This document shows, in pieces, positions 1 through 7,717 of a DNA stretch of 57,092 nucleotides. Below the pieces are notes generated by a model, which was given only the letters and a program-made list of their open reading frames with translations, was not told the DNA's origin and ran no database searches. Origin of the DNA: an uncultured Lachnospiraceae bacterium (GTDB lineage Bacteria; Bacillota; Clostridia; Lachnospirales; Lachnospiraceae); NCBI GenBank assembly GCA_902790935.1, contig CADATP010000005.1:1-57092 (forward strand), read 5' to 3'. The translations under genes and the position numbers were made by a program. Position 1 is the first letter of the stretch, and the number at the start of each line of letters is the position of its first letter.

Positions 1-132
1 GATTCTGCTTGCAGAAAATCATTTTTGATTTAGCGAAGCTAACAAACATGAGCAAAAAAGCTGTTTACGAAGTAAAAAGCGATTTGTGAATGTTTGTAGG
101 ATTGCGCAAGCTGCTATGCGGCGAAGCAATCC
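1..132. repeat. structured intergenic repeat, copy 1 (cut by window edge)
   Basis: Positions 1-104 match 2335-2438 with one visible mismatch (T87 against C2421). The unit folds into tandem imperfect hairpins: the right part of a long A/T-rich palindrome, then a hairpin with outer arms corresponding to 2376-2383/2424-2431, then GGATTGC (99-105) paired with GCAATCC (126-132). The last stem differs from copy 2 by a compensatory pair change. The left arm of the first palindrome lies before the window. It sits directly upstream of bcd. No promoter is evident between it and the bcd ribosome binding site, so bcd is probably co-transcribed with genes further upstream. Confidence 0.8.
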
Positions 133-180
133 GTGGTATTTGATATTAATAAATAATCATATTTTCGGAGGAAAAACATA

Positions 181-1347
181 ATGGATTTTACTCTTAGCAA
201 GCAGCATGAAATGGCACAGACTCTGTTCAAAGAGTTTGCTGAGAACGAAGCAAAGCCTCTTGCAATTGAGACTGATGAAAATGAACAGTTCCCCAGAAGC
301 ACAGTAGACAAAATGGCTAAGTACGGCTTCTTAGGAATTCCCGTACCCAAGGAGTTCGGCGGACAGGGTGCAGACATCCTCACCTATGTTATGTGCGTAG
401 AAGAGCTCTCAAAGGTTTGCGCAACTACAGGTGTTATCGTTTCTGCACACACCTCTCTTTGCATAGATCCTATTCTTACTTACGGAACTCCCGAGCAGAA
501 GGCAAAGTATCTTCCTGACCTTGCTTCAGGAAAGAAGATCGGTGCATTCGGACTTACCGAGCCCGGCGCAGGTACTGACGCTCAGGGTCAGCAGACCAAG
601 GCTGTTCTTGACGGAGATGAGTGGGTTCTTAACGGATCCAAGTGCTTCATCACCAACGGTAAGGAAGCTGATATTTACGTTGTTATCGCAGTAACCGGTA
701 AGGTTGAAAAGCGCGGAAAGATGCTCAAGGAAATCTCTGCATTTATCGTAGAGAAGGGCACTCCCGGATTCACTTTCGGTACTAAGGAAAATAAGATGGG
801 TATCCGTGGTTCATCCACATACGAGCTTATCTTCACCGATTGCCGTATCCCCAAGGCAAACCTTCTCGGACAGCAGGGCAAGGGATTCAACATCGCAATG
901 CATACCCTTGACGGCGGACGTATCGGAATCGCTGCTCAGGCTCTCGGAATCGCTGAGGGAGCTCTTGAGAGAACAATCGCTTACACCAAGGAAAGAAAGC
1001 AGTTCGGCAAGTCAATCAGTGCTTTCCAGAACACTCAGTTCCAGCTTGCTGATATGGCTACCAAGGTAGAGGCAGCTAAGATGCTTGTTTATAAGGCAGC
1101 AATGAAGAAGGCAGAGTTCCAGACCAATCCTAAGATTTCTTACTCTGTTGAAGCAGCTCAGGCTAAGCTTTATGCAGCTGAGGTTGCTATGGAAGTTACC
1201 ACCAAGGCTGTACAGCTTCACGGCGGTTACGGATATATCAGAGAGTACGAAGTAGAGCGTATGATGAGAGATGCCAAGATCACCGAGATCTACGAAGGAA
1301 CCAGCGAGGTTCAGCGTATGGTCATTTCCGCGAACCTGCTCAAGTAA
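181..1347 (+). CDS. bcd: butyryl-CoA dehydrogenase (short-chain acyl-CoA dehydrogenase)
   Basis: 388 residues, the usual length of the acyl-CoA dehydrogenase family. It is a cytoplasmic flavoprotein that reduces crotonyl-CoA to butyryl-CoA using electrons from EtfAB. The FAD-binding signature GAFGLTEPGAGTD is at about residue 121. The C-terminal block QLHGGYGY...EIYEGTSEVQR carries the expected catalytic Glu at about 372, the position used by short-chain and butyryl-CoA dehydrogenases. The ATG follows a good ribosome binding site (CGGAGG, about 168). etfB and etfA follow, the standard bifurcating Bcd-Etf arrangement of butyrate producers, which makes butyryl-CoA the likely product. The upstream crotonase, HBD or thiolase genes are not visible here. 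Confidence 0.95.
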   Translation: MDFTLSKQHEMAQTLFKEFAENEAKPLAIETDENEQFPRSTVDKMAKYGFLGIPVPKEFGGQGADILTYVMCVEELSKVCATTGVIVSAHTSLCIDPILTYGTPEQKAKYLPDLASGKKIGAFGLTEPGAGTDAQGQQTKAVLDGDEWVLNGSKCFITNGKEADIYVVIAVTGKVEKRGKMLKEISAFIVEKGTPGFTFGTKENKMGIRGSSTYELIFTDCRIPKANLLGQQGKGFNIAMHTLDGGRIGIAAQALGIAEGALERTIAYTKERKQFGKSISAFQNTQFQLADMATKVEAAKMLVYKAAMKKAEFQTNPKISYSVEAAQAKLYAAEVAMEVTTKAVQLHGGYGYIREYEVERMMRDAKITEIYEGTSEVQRMVISANLLK

Positions 1348-1470
1348 GCGGAACAGATTTACATTTGACTCAGCGTTATGCTTGCATATAAGCTGAGGAA
1401 AAAGTAAAGCTGTGAACGTGCAGCGCAGCTGCGCGAACGAGAAAACAGAATGTTTTCGAGTGGCGCTTAC
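1344..1470. other. structured spacer bcd-etfB
   Basis: The 162-nt gap between bcd and etfB is framed by an inverted repeat, GTAAGCG (1344-1350, overlapping the bcd stop) and CGCTTAC (1464-1470). Inside are CTCAGC...GCTGAG arms, a perfect 12-nt palindrome GCGCAGCTGCGC (1423-1434), and a CGAGAAAACA/TGTTTTCG hairpin near 1438-1458. The whole spacer could fold as one branched RNA. It has no T-run, so it does not look like a terminator. A role in mRNA processing or in differential expression of bcd and etfBA is possible but only inferred. Confidence 0.5.
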
Positions 1471-1509
1471 ATAGAAACACATTAATTTTAATTAAGGAGT
1501 TAACGTACA

Positions 1510-2307
1510 ATGAAGATTATCGTTTGTATTAAACAGGTTCCTGATACAAAGGGTGGCGTAAAGTTCAATCCCGATGGAACTCTTGACAGAGCAGCAATGC
1601 TCGCTATCATGAACCCTGATGACAAGGCAGGTCTTGAGGCTGCTCTTCGTCTTAAGGATCAGTATGGTGCTGAAGTTACAGTACTTACAATGGGTCTTCC
1701 CAAGGCTGCTGACGTACTTCGCGAAGCTCTTGCAATGGGTGCTGACAAGGCTGTACTTGTTACAGACAGAGTACTCGGAGGAGCTGATACATGGGCTACT
1801 TCAACAACAATCGCAGGTGCTATCAGAAAGTTGCAGCAGACTGATAAATATGATCTCATCATTACCGGACGTCAGGCTATCGACGGTGATACCGCTCAGG
1901 TTGGACCTCAGATCGCCGAGCATCTTGGATATCCCGTAATCTCTTACGCTCAGGATATCAAGGTAGAGGGTGACAAGGTTATCGTTCAGCGTCAGTATGA
2001 CGACAGATACCATGTTCTTGAGGCTCAGATGCCTTGCCTTATCACTGCTCTTGCAGAGCTTAACGAGCCCCGTTACATGACTCCCGGCGGAATCTTTGAT
2101 GCATGCGCAGCAGAAATTGTTACTATGGGCAGAGCAGATCTTGTAGATGTTGAGGACGGAAACCTTGGACTTAACGGTTCTCCTACAAAGATCGCAAAGG
2201 CTTCTGATAAGGTTCGTAAGGGTGCAGGAGAAAAGGTTACTCCCGATTCACCCGAAGACGCAGTTGCATACATCGTAGGAAAACTTGCTGAAAAGCACGT
2301 CATCTGA
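1510..2307 (+). CDS. etfB: electron transfer flavoprotein beta subunit
   Basis: 265 residues, typical for EtfB. It starts MKIIVCIKQVPDT, the standard EtfB N-terminus, and contains the AMGADKAVLVTD block and the ITGRQAIDGDTAQVGPQIAE segment of the AMP/FAD-binding core. With EtfA it carries electrons from NADH to Bcd. In butyrate-forming Clostridia the Bcd-EtfAB complex bifurcates electrons between crotonyl-CoA and ferredoxin; bifurcation here is inferred from the gene neighbourhood. The ATG follows an AAGGAG site at 1493-1498. It is separated from both neighbours by long structured spacers. Confidence 0.95.
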   Translation: MKIIVCIKQVPDTKGGVKFNPDGTLDRAAMLAIMNPDDKAGLEAALRLKDQYGAEVTVLTMGLPKAADVLREALAMGADKAVLVTDRVLGGADTWATSTTIAGAIRKLQQTDKYDLIITGRQAIDGDTAQVGPQIAEHLGYPVISYAQDIKVEGDKVIVQRQYDDRYHVLEAQMPCLITALAELNEPRYMTPGGIFDACAAEIVTMGRADLVDVEDGNLGLNGSPTKIAKASDKVRKGAGEKVTPDSPEDAVAYIVGKLAEKHVI

Positions 2308-2308
2308 T

Positions 2309-2474
2309 TGATATGGCTGAGAAAAATCAAAAATGATTCTGCTTGCAGAAAATCATTTTTGATTTAGCGAAGCTAACAAACATGAGCAAAAAAGCTGTTT
2401 ACGAAGTAAAAAGCGATTTGCGAATGTTTGTAGGATTGTAAGAGCTGCGAAGAAGCGTAACAATCCGTATATCA
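2309..2474. repeat. structured intergenic repeat, copy 2 (etfB-etfA spacer)
   Basis: Full-length second copy of the element at 1-132. Hairpin A is 2324-2365: a 15-bp stem of AAATCAAAAATGATT against AATCATTTTTGATTT, topped by CTG/CAG with a CTTG loop. Hairpin B is 2376-2431: ACAAACAT/ATGTTTGT, GCAAA/TTTGC, GCT/AGC and TTTAC/GTAAA around a GAA loop. Hairpin C is GGATTGT (2433-2439) with ACAATCC (2460-2466). Possible closing arms are TGATAT (2309-2314) and ATATCA (2469-2474). It fills almost the whole gap between the etfB stop and the etfA ribosome binding site. Confidence 0.85.
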
Positions 2475-2507
2475 GATAGTAAACAGATTAGAATGAGGTA
2501 AATAATC

Positions 2508-3566
2508 ATGAAAATGACAGAAGAACAGATCGCTCAGTACAAGGGCGTATTCGTATTCGCACAGCAGGTTGACAATGAAGTAAGCGGAATTGCTTACGAA
2601 CTGCTGGGAAAAGCAAAGGAGCTTGCACAGCCCCTTAACGCACAGGTTACCGCAGTCCTCATCGGAAGCGGAGTTGCTAATCTTGTTGACAGTCTTGCAC
2701 AGTATGGTGCTGATAGAGTAATCGTTGTTGATGATCCCGAACTTAAGGATTATCGCACCGAGCCCTATGCACATGCTCTTGCATCTGTTATCAACGAGTT
2801 TAAGCCTGAGATCGTACTCGTAGGTGCTACTGCAATCGGACGTGACCTTGGTCCTACCGTTTCAGCAAGAGTAGCTACCGGACTTACCGCTGACTGTACA
2901 GTTCTTGAGATCGGAGATTTCCCTCTTGTAGCAATCCCCGGACAGACTCAGAAGCACAATCAGCTCCTTATGACCCGTCCTGCATTCGGTGGTAACACAA
3001 TCGCTACCATCGCCTGCCCTGACAACCGTCCTCAGATGGCAACCGTTCGTCCAGGCGTTATGCAGAAGATCGAGCCAGTTGCCGGCGCTAAGGCAGAAGT
3101 AGTAAACTACAATCCCGGATTTACCCCTAACAACAGATATGTTACCATTAAGGAAGTTGTTAAGGCTGTAGGTGATACCGTTGATATTATGGACGCTAAG
3201 GTTCTTGTATCCGGCGGACGTGGAGTAGGAAGCGCTGAGAACTTCAAGATCCTTGAGGACCTTGCAAAGGTTCTTGGTGGTGAGGTATCCTGCTCTCGTG
3301 CAGTTGTAGATTCCGGCTGGAAGCCCAAGAATCTTCAGGTTGGACAGACCGGTAAGACCGTTCGTCCTCACCTTTACTTCGCAATCGGTATTTCCGGTGC
3401 TATTCAGCACGTTGCAGGTATGGAGGAGTCCGATATCATCATTGCTATCAACAAGGATGAGGATGCTCCTATCTTCGACGTAGCAGATTACGGTATCGTA
3501 GGAGATCTTAACAAGATCGTTCCTCAGCTTACCGAGGCATTAAAGAAGGCTATCGCTGAGAAGTAA
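2508..3566 (+). CDS. etfA: electron transfer flavoprotein alpha subunit
   Basis: 352 residues. The N-terminal half begins KGVFVFAQQVDNEVSG, as in clostridial EtfA. The C-terminal FAD domain shows VSGGRGVGSAENF, VGQTGKTVRPHLYFAIGISG (the FAD-binding stretch) and INKDEDAPIFDVADYGIVGD. It forms the heterodimer with EtfB that docks on Bcd. It is the last gene of the bcd-etfBA unit and is followed 16 nt later by a strong intrinsic terminator. The ATG at 2508 follows a GAGGTAA site. An in-frame ATG two codons later is possible but less well spaced. Confidence 0.95.
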   Translation: MKMTEEQIAQYKGVFVFAQQVDNEVSGIAYELLGKAKELAQPLNAQVTAVLIGSGVANLVDSLAQYGADRVIVVDDPELKDYRTEPYAHALASVINEFKPEIVLVGATAIGRDLGPTVSARVATGLTADCTVLEIGDFPLVAIPGQTQKHNQLLMTRPAFGGNTIATIACPDNRPQMATVRPGVMQKIEPVAGAKAEVVNYNPGFTPNNRYVTIKEVVKAVGDTVDIMDAKVLVSGGRGVGSAENFKILEDLAKVLGGEVSCSRAVVDSGWKPKNLQVGQTGKTVRPHLYFAIGISGAIQHVAGMEESDIIIAINKDEDAPIFDVADYGIVGDLNKIVPQLTEALKKAIAEK

Positions 3567-3582
3567 TTCTTTTATAAGTTTT

Positions 3583-3614
3583 AAAAGGCGGGAATTCATT
3601 TTCCCGCCTTTTTT
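3583..3614 (+). terminator. intrinsic terminator of the bcd-etfBA unit
   Basis: AAAAGGCGGGAA pairs with TTCCCGCCTT around a short TTCATT loop and is followed by an uninterrupted T-run. The upstream A-run would also let it act on the other strand. It separates etfA from the small gene at 3633. Confidence 0.95.
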
Positions 3615-3632
3615 GAAATCAGAGGTTGTAGT

Positions 3633-3929
3633 ATGGCAATACTTAATAAAGAGATGAAACCGGGGGTTAAATGCTACGTTGAGGGTTTTGTTGAGGCGGG
3701 AGGAGACAGATTTTATATCCGCAGCAAGGGGATAGTTACAGAAACTCCGGACGTCCTTGACGAGGCAGTGGATGTGCTTGTAGAAAAAGGACATCACGGC
3801 AAACATGAGCTTGTTACGGCAAAGATTGAAAACTGCTATTGGATCAGTCAAAAAACAAGGCTCAGTGTTAAACTGCCCGGGGATATTGACAGTAAAAAAG
3901 ATCAAAAAAGCACTCCAAAAAGACCATAG
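3633..3929 (+). CDS. hypothetical protein, 98 aa
   Basis: Family not recognised. The product is soluble and small, with no signal peptide or membrane segment, and ends in a basic tail (SKKDQKSTPKRP). It starts ATGGCAATA after a weak GAGGTTG site, only 18 nt after the etfA terminator. Its codon use resembles that of neighbouring moderately expressed genes. A terminator at 4003-4045 follows, so it is probably a single-gene unit or depends on read-through. The reading frame is convincing from its length and the flanking signals only. Confidence 0.6.
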   Translation: MAILNKEMKPGVKCYVEGFVEAGGDRFYIRSKGIVTETPDVLDEAVDVLVEKGHHGKHELVTAKIENCYWISQKTRLSVKLPGDIDSKKDQKSTPKRP

Positions 3930-4002
3930 TGATTTTACACAAGACATGTGTGTCATAAATACGTCTTTGTGCAACTTTTTTAAAGCGAAATACTGATAAA
4001 TA

Positions 4003-4045
4003 AAGGCTCTGAAAGCATTCGTCAAAATGCCGGGGAGCTTTTTTT
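4003..4045 (+). terminator. intrinsic terminator
   Basis: Two-tier stem: GCTC (4006-4009) with GAGC (4035-4038), and inside it GCATT with AATGC, followed by seven T (4039-4045). It closes the small upstream gene and insulates the Tad operon. Confidence 0.8.
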
Positions 4046-4085
4046 ATGCAAGAATTACAAAGATTTTTAATTTTGAAAAAATGTA

Positions 4086-4114
4086 TTGACTTGTTTTTTT
4101 ACCTGTAGTAAATT
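4086..4114 (+). promoter_or_regulatory. vegetative promoter of the Tad operon
   Basis: TTGACT (4086-4091), 17-nt spacer, TAAATT (4109-4114). This predicts a start near 4121 and a leader of about 60 nt before the TTG start codon of the ATPase gene. It lies just after a terminator and before the first gene of the cluster. Confidence 0.75.
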
Positions 4115-4179
4115 GGCAATCGTCTTGCGAAACAAAAGGGCAAGGCAAAAGAAAAATATATATTTGGGGGAGGAGAAAG

Positions 4180-5325
4180 TTGAAAGACGAAATCTTTAAG
4201 TCGTCTGAGTCTGAGACCGGGCTAAAGAAACTGGTTTCGGATTTTACGGCGCAAAAAAGAGCAAGGCTGCTGGCTCTAAGAAACGGTTCTCTATCAAGAG
4301 AAGATTTTCTGAAAGAAGTCGAAAGCTTTATAGATCAAAATATGCACATAAGCTCCGGGGAAAAGGAGAGTCTCCTTAAACGGTTTGAGGAGTATGTTTT
4401 TGGATATTCGAGGCTTTCGGTGCTGATCGACGATCCTGAGATATCCGATATCAGGGTGATAAGGCACGATTGCATCCGCGTAAAGCGAAAAGGCAAAAGA
4501 CAAGATACCGATGTGGCTTTCGAGGATGAAAAAGAGTACAGGCAGTTTGTTGAATATGTGGCTATGAAGAACCAGGCCAATATATCTAATCTTAACGCAA
4601 TCGCAAGGTTCACCGATGCGGATTCTCATCCGGATTTCATTTTGAGATTTACGGTTTCCATGCCGCTTGTCAATTCAATGAATTCACCATATCTTTGCAT
4701 CAGAAAAGTTCCTAAAAGATTCCCGCTCATATCGGAGCTTGTAGAGGAGGGCATGCTATCGAAGGATACGGCCCAGATGCTTGTAAGTAGCTTCAGGGAA
4801 AACTCCATCCTTATCTGTGGCGGTAATTCTTCGGGAAAGACAACACTTTTGAATGCTCTTAAGGAGAGTCTTCCGGACGATGTGGCTGTACTTATTGCGC
4901 AGCAGGCGGATGAACTTACCAGCAGATTTCATCCCGATACAATGTTTATGCACTCGCTTCCGGCGGGGGGAGACAGCAAGGTTAATTACGACCTTAAGAA
5001 TATCTCTATTGCGGGTCTTACAATGGATGTTGATTATTTTATAATCGGTGAGGTCAAGGGGGCGGAGGCCCTATACCTTTTAAACGCGGCCTGTACCGGA
5101 CAGATCTGCGCCGCAACCATTCATTCTACAAGTGCGGACAGAGCAACGGATAAGCTGGTGGACTATGCTATGTATGAGAGCAGGTACTCGAGAAATGAGC
5201 TTATGAGGATGATGGACTGCTTTAAGCTGGTTGTCTTTATGAAGGACTTTAAGGTGGATCAGGTGTACTCCTGCCTTGGCTGGAACGAGGAGAGGAAGGA
5301 GCTGGAGTATGAGAGAGTTGTTTAA
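4180..5325 (+). CDS. Tad/CpaF-type pilus assembly ATPase
   Basis: 381 residues, slightly short for CpaF/TadA. It is a secretion ATPase of the type II/IV superfamily that would power assembly of Flp-type pili at the inner face of the membrane. The Walker A motif GGNSSGKT is at about 214-221. The Walker B/Asp-box region DYFIIGEVKGAEA is at about 285-297, and ATIHSTSADRA at about 312 corresponds to the His box. Residues 1-75 are a charged helical N-terminus. The start is TTG at 4180, chosen because a very strong GGGGGAGGAG site lies 6 nt upstream. It overlaps the next gene by 17 nt and is the first gene of a nine-gene operon. Confidence 0.9.
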   Translation: MKDEIFKSSESETGLKKLVSDFTAQKRARLLALRNGSLSREDFLKEVESFIDQNMHISSGEKESLLKRFEEYVFGYSRLSVLIDDPEISDIRVIRHDCIRVKRKGKRQDTDVAFEDEKEYRQFVEYVAMKNQANISNLNAIARFTDADSHPDFILRFTVSMPLVNSMNSPYLCIRKVPKRFPLISELVEEGMLSKDTAQMLVSSFRENSILICGGNSSGKTTLLNALKESLPDDVAVLIAQQADELTSRFHPDTMFMHSLPAGGDSKVNYDLKNISIAGLTMDVDYFIIGEVKGAEALYLLNAACTGQICAATIHSTSADRATDKLVDYAMYESRYSRNELMRMMDCFKLVVFMKDFKVDQVYSCLGWNEERKELEYERVV

Positions 5326-6253
5326 GTATTTCCTGCTCCCGTGCCTTTTGTTTATAGGTTTTTTGTTTTTACTCGTAAGGCTGAGGATCCTAAAAGCCTT
5401 AAAGCTTATGATTTTAAAGGCCAGGGTTTCAATTGAGGACAGGGACAGACAGACAAAGCTGCTTCAAAGAAAGAATCTGGGCGAGTTTGAAAAGAAAAAT
5501 ACTTTTTATCTTATGATCGAGAGGCAGATAGAATACAGCGGTCTAAGGCGCAGGTTTGAGGGCTTGGGTGCGGGAAAACTGGTGGTTTTTGATGTATTTG
5601 CGGCTTCGGCTTTTTATGCGGCGGGGTTATTCATATTTGGATTTAAGGCAGGCTTTTTTTCAGCACTTTTTTACGTAATCTGCAGGATAGTTCTTACGGA
5701 ACATCTTAAGAGTAAAAATCTTAAAGCCACAAGCGAAGAACTTCCGAAGCTTCTTGACTTTTTGGGAAATTACAGTCTTACGGGAAGTGAACTGATATCG
5801 ATCTTTTCGCAGATAAGCAGATATATGGCTGAACCGCTAAAGAGCGTAATGGAAGAATGCGAAATGGAATCGAAGATCACGGGAGACTCACATCTTGCGC
5901 TTATCTCTATGGCGGATAAGATCGAGCATCCGCAATTTAAACAGCTTGTGAGGAACATTTCCGTAACGGCAAGATACGGAGGAGATTTCAATCTCCTTGT
6001 TACGGAAAGCCGCAAGTCGCTCAGAGAGTACTTAAGCCATGCCGCCGACAGAAAAAGTCTTGTGGCGGAAGCAGCCATAAATATGATGCTGCTTCTTGCT
6101 ATGTCGGTGATCGTGCTGGCAGTTGTTAATTTAATGATCGGGGGAGGAATAATGCAGGTTCTTTTTGGGACCTTGGTCGGACACCTGGCAATCGCGGGTA
6201 TGATCGTAATCTTTATTCTTTTTATCTATCAGATTTTTTCACTCTACAAATAA
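5309..6253 (+). CDS. TadB-like pilus assembly membrane protein
   Basis: 314 residues. It has an N-terminal membrane segment (about 5-25), a mid-protein hydrophobic pair (about 95-130), a cytoplasmic GspF-like helical region containing ELPKLLDFLGNYSLTGSEL, and two C-terminal membrane segments (about 245-310). This is the layout of TadB, the inner-membrane platform partner of TadC and the ATPase. ATG 5309 is preferred over a TTG 33 nt upstream because AAGGAG (5296-5301) is well spaced. It begins inside the end of the ATPase gene, so translation is likely coupled. Confidence 0.8.
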   Translation: MRELFKYFLLPCLLFIGFLFLLVRLRILKALKLMILKARVSIEDRDRQTKLLQRKNLGEFEKKNTFYLMIERQIEYSGLRRRFEGLGAGKLVVFDVFAASAFYAAGLFIFGFKAGFFSALFYVICRIVLTEHLKSKNLKATSEELPKLLDFLGNYSLTGSELISIFSQISRYMAEPLKSVMEECEMESKITGDSHLALISMADKIEHPQFKQLVRNISVTARYGGDFNLLVTESRKSLREYLSHAADRKSLVAEAAINMMLLLAMSVIVLAVVNLMIGGGIMQVLFGTLVGHLAIAGMIVIFILFIYQIFSLYK

Positions 6254-6265
6254 TGGGGGATCTAT

Positions 6266-7093
6266 ATGAGGGGAATGATAATAAAATATCTGCCACTTGT
6301 GGCGGCTATGCTTTTTGGATGGTTTATCCTGTCTGTTTTCGGGAGGCATCCTCCAAAGAAGGTTTACGGTAAAGTAAGGGATTTTACCGGGCTTTTAAGG
6401 ACGAAGATCTCAAAAAGATCTTTTTCCGAAAGAATGCAAAGCTTTTTGGAGAAAAACGGAGCAGCTTATCATTACGGCAAAAAAGTAACGGCGGCTAAGC
6501 TGTTTACGGTAAGTGTGCTTTTATTCGGCATTTCTTTCTTTGCATTTTTAAGGCTGAGCCTGTTCATAGCGCCGATCGCGGGAGTAATTGTGGGAGCACT
6601 TCCCTGGATACTTCTTCCTGTTCTCAATAAGCAGGATAATGACAGGATGCTGCCGGAGCTCCAGGCGGTGCATCACAGTCTTTCGCTTCAGTTAAAAGCG
6701 GGAGTTCATTTATCGGAGGCTCTTTCGGAGATGTACACAAACGTAAATCTAAAGAGACTCAGGGATGCATTTTGCAGCCTCGGAAGCGATATCATTATGA
6801 ATTCGGATGTCTTTGCGGCCCTGGAGGATTTCCAGAAAAAGTTTAACAACAGATATATCGATTCGTTTTGTATCACGGTGCTTCAGCTGTCGGAATCCGG
6901 GAAGGCTTCGGATCTTTTGACGGATATATCGGATCAGATGAAGGATATGGAAAAAATAGTCCTTGAAAAAAAGAAGGGAAAACTTGACAGAAAAATAACG
7001 TTTTACCAGCTGGGAATGCTGGTGTGCGTTTTGGCAGTAGCGATGTACGCCTGCCTTTCATATATGCTGAAATCGGCAATAAATATAGGTTAA
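6266..7093 (+). CDS. TadC-like pilus assembly membrane protein
   Basis: 275 residues, second GspF-family platform protein. One N-terminal membrane segment (about 8-25), a hydrophobic pair at about 80-115, a long cytoplasmic helical domain starting LPELQAVHHSLSLQLKAGVH (typical TadC) and a C-terminal membrane segment ending MLKSAINIG. A GGGGGA site lies 7 nt before the ATG. The gap to TadB is 12 nt. Confidence 0.8.
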   Translation: MRGMIIKYLPLVAAMLFGWFILSVFGRHPPKKVYGKVRDFTGLLRTKISKRSFSERMQSFLEKNGAAYHYGKKVTAAKLFTVSVLLFGISFFAFLRLSLFIAPIAGVIVGALPWILLPVLNKQDNDRMLPELQAVHHSLSLQLKAGVHLSEALSEMYTNVNLKRLRDAFCSLGSDIIMNSDVFAALEDFQKKFNNRYIDSFCITVLQLSESGKASDLLTDISDQMKDMEKIVLEKKKGKLDRKITFYQLGMLVCVLAVAMYACLSYMLKSAINIG

Positions 7094-7109
7094 ACGGAGG
7101 TTTATTAAA

Positions 7110-7316
7110 ATGATTATTTCAAAGATTAAAAGAGCTTTAACAAACAAGGAGGAGGGAATCGATGGAATTCTTGTAACCATCGGTTTGTGCATCATAGCGC
7201 TGGTTTTGTGCGTTGTTATGAAGGATGCTCTGGCTGAACTTATTAAAAATATCACGGGTGCGATGAGCGTCAAAGCTCAGCAGATCCTTACCGGCGCCTA
7301 TTTGGTGAGATTATGA
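7110..7316 (+). CDS. Flp1-like type IVb pilin
   Basis: 68 residues. A short basic leader ends in NKEEG, followed by a single hydrophobic helix (about 20-42, ILVTIGLCIIALVLCVV) and a short tail. This matches the small Flp1-like pilins of clostridial Tad loci. Prepilin cleavage after Gly16 or Gly19 would be done by the peptidase encoded at the end of the operon; the exact site is inferred. It is probably the main pilus subunit. Its stop overlaps the next start (ATGATGA). Confidence 0.75.
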   Translation: MIISKIKRALTNKEEGIDGILVTIGLCIIALVLCVVMKDALAELIKNITGAMSVKAQQILTGAYLVRL

Positions 7317-7699
7317 TGAAGGAAAGAATCCTTTTAAAAAGCAGAGGAAGTGTTACAAATATAGTTACTCTGTTTATCTTTATAGTCGGTATGACTGTTG
7401 TCCTTCTTGCTTTTTATGATTGCATAGGACTGATGAAAACAAGGGAAGATATAAGCCAAATCGTAAGAAGGTATACTCTTGTTGCCGAGACTGAAGGATA
7501 TCTTTCGGAGGAAGAGAGAATGAAGATGACGGAGGAACTAAGGCTTTCGGGGCTTTTAGAAGCGGACCTTACGGGGACAACCTTCACGAGGGCAGGCTAC
7601 GGAAACCTTGTAACAGTAAAGGTTTCGGGAAAGGTGGAATCTAAGATAGGGGGTCCTTTTGAGGTTAAAGAAGAGAGGGCTTCAACTGCCAAGTACTGA
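7313..7699 (+). CDS. TadE/DUF4320-like minor pseudopilin
   Basis: 128 residues. The basic N-terminus RGSVTNIVTLF leads into one membrane helix (about 15-37), followed by a small extracytoplasmic domain with TREDISQIVRRY, as in the DUF4320 and TadE-like proteins of Gram-positive Tad clusters. Either of two adjacent ATG codons (7313 or 7316) could start it, and both overlap the pilin stop. The family assignment rests on position and topology more than on a unique motif. Confidence 0.6.
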   Translation: MMKERILLKSRGSVTNIVTLFIFIVGMTVVLLAFYDCIGLMKTREDISQIVRRYTLVAETEGYLSEEERMKMTEELRLSGLLEADLTGTTFTRAGYGNLVTVKVSGKVESKIGGPFEVKEERASTAKY

Positions 7700-7717
7700 T
7701 CCCGGAATGGGGGAGAT

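Noticed and set aside
2862-3410. 182-codon minus-strand frame inside etfA
   Set aside because: It is antisense to a conserved gene and no promoter or ribosome binding site supports it.
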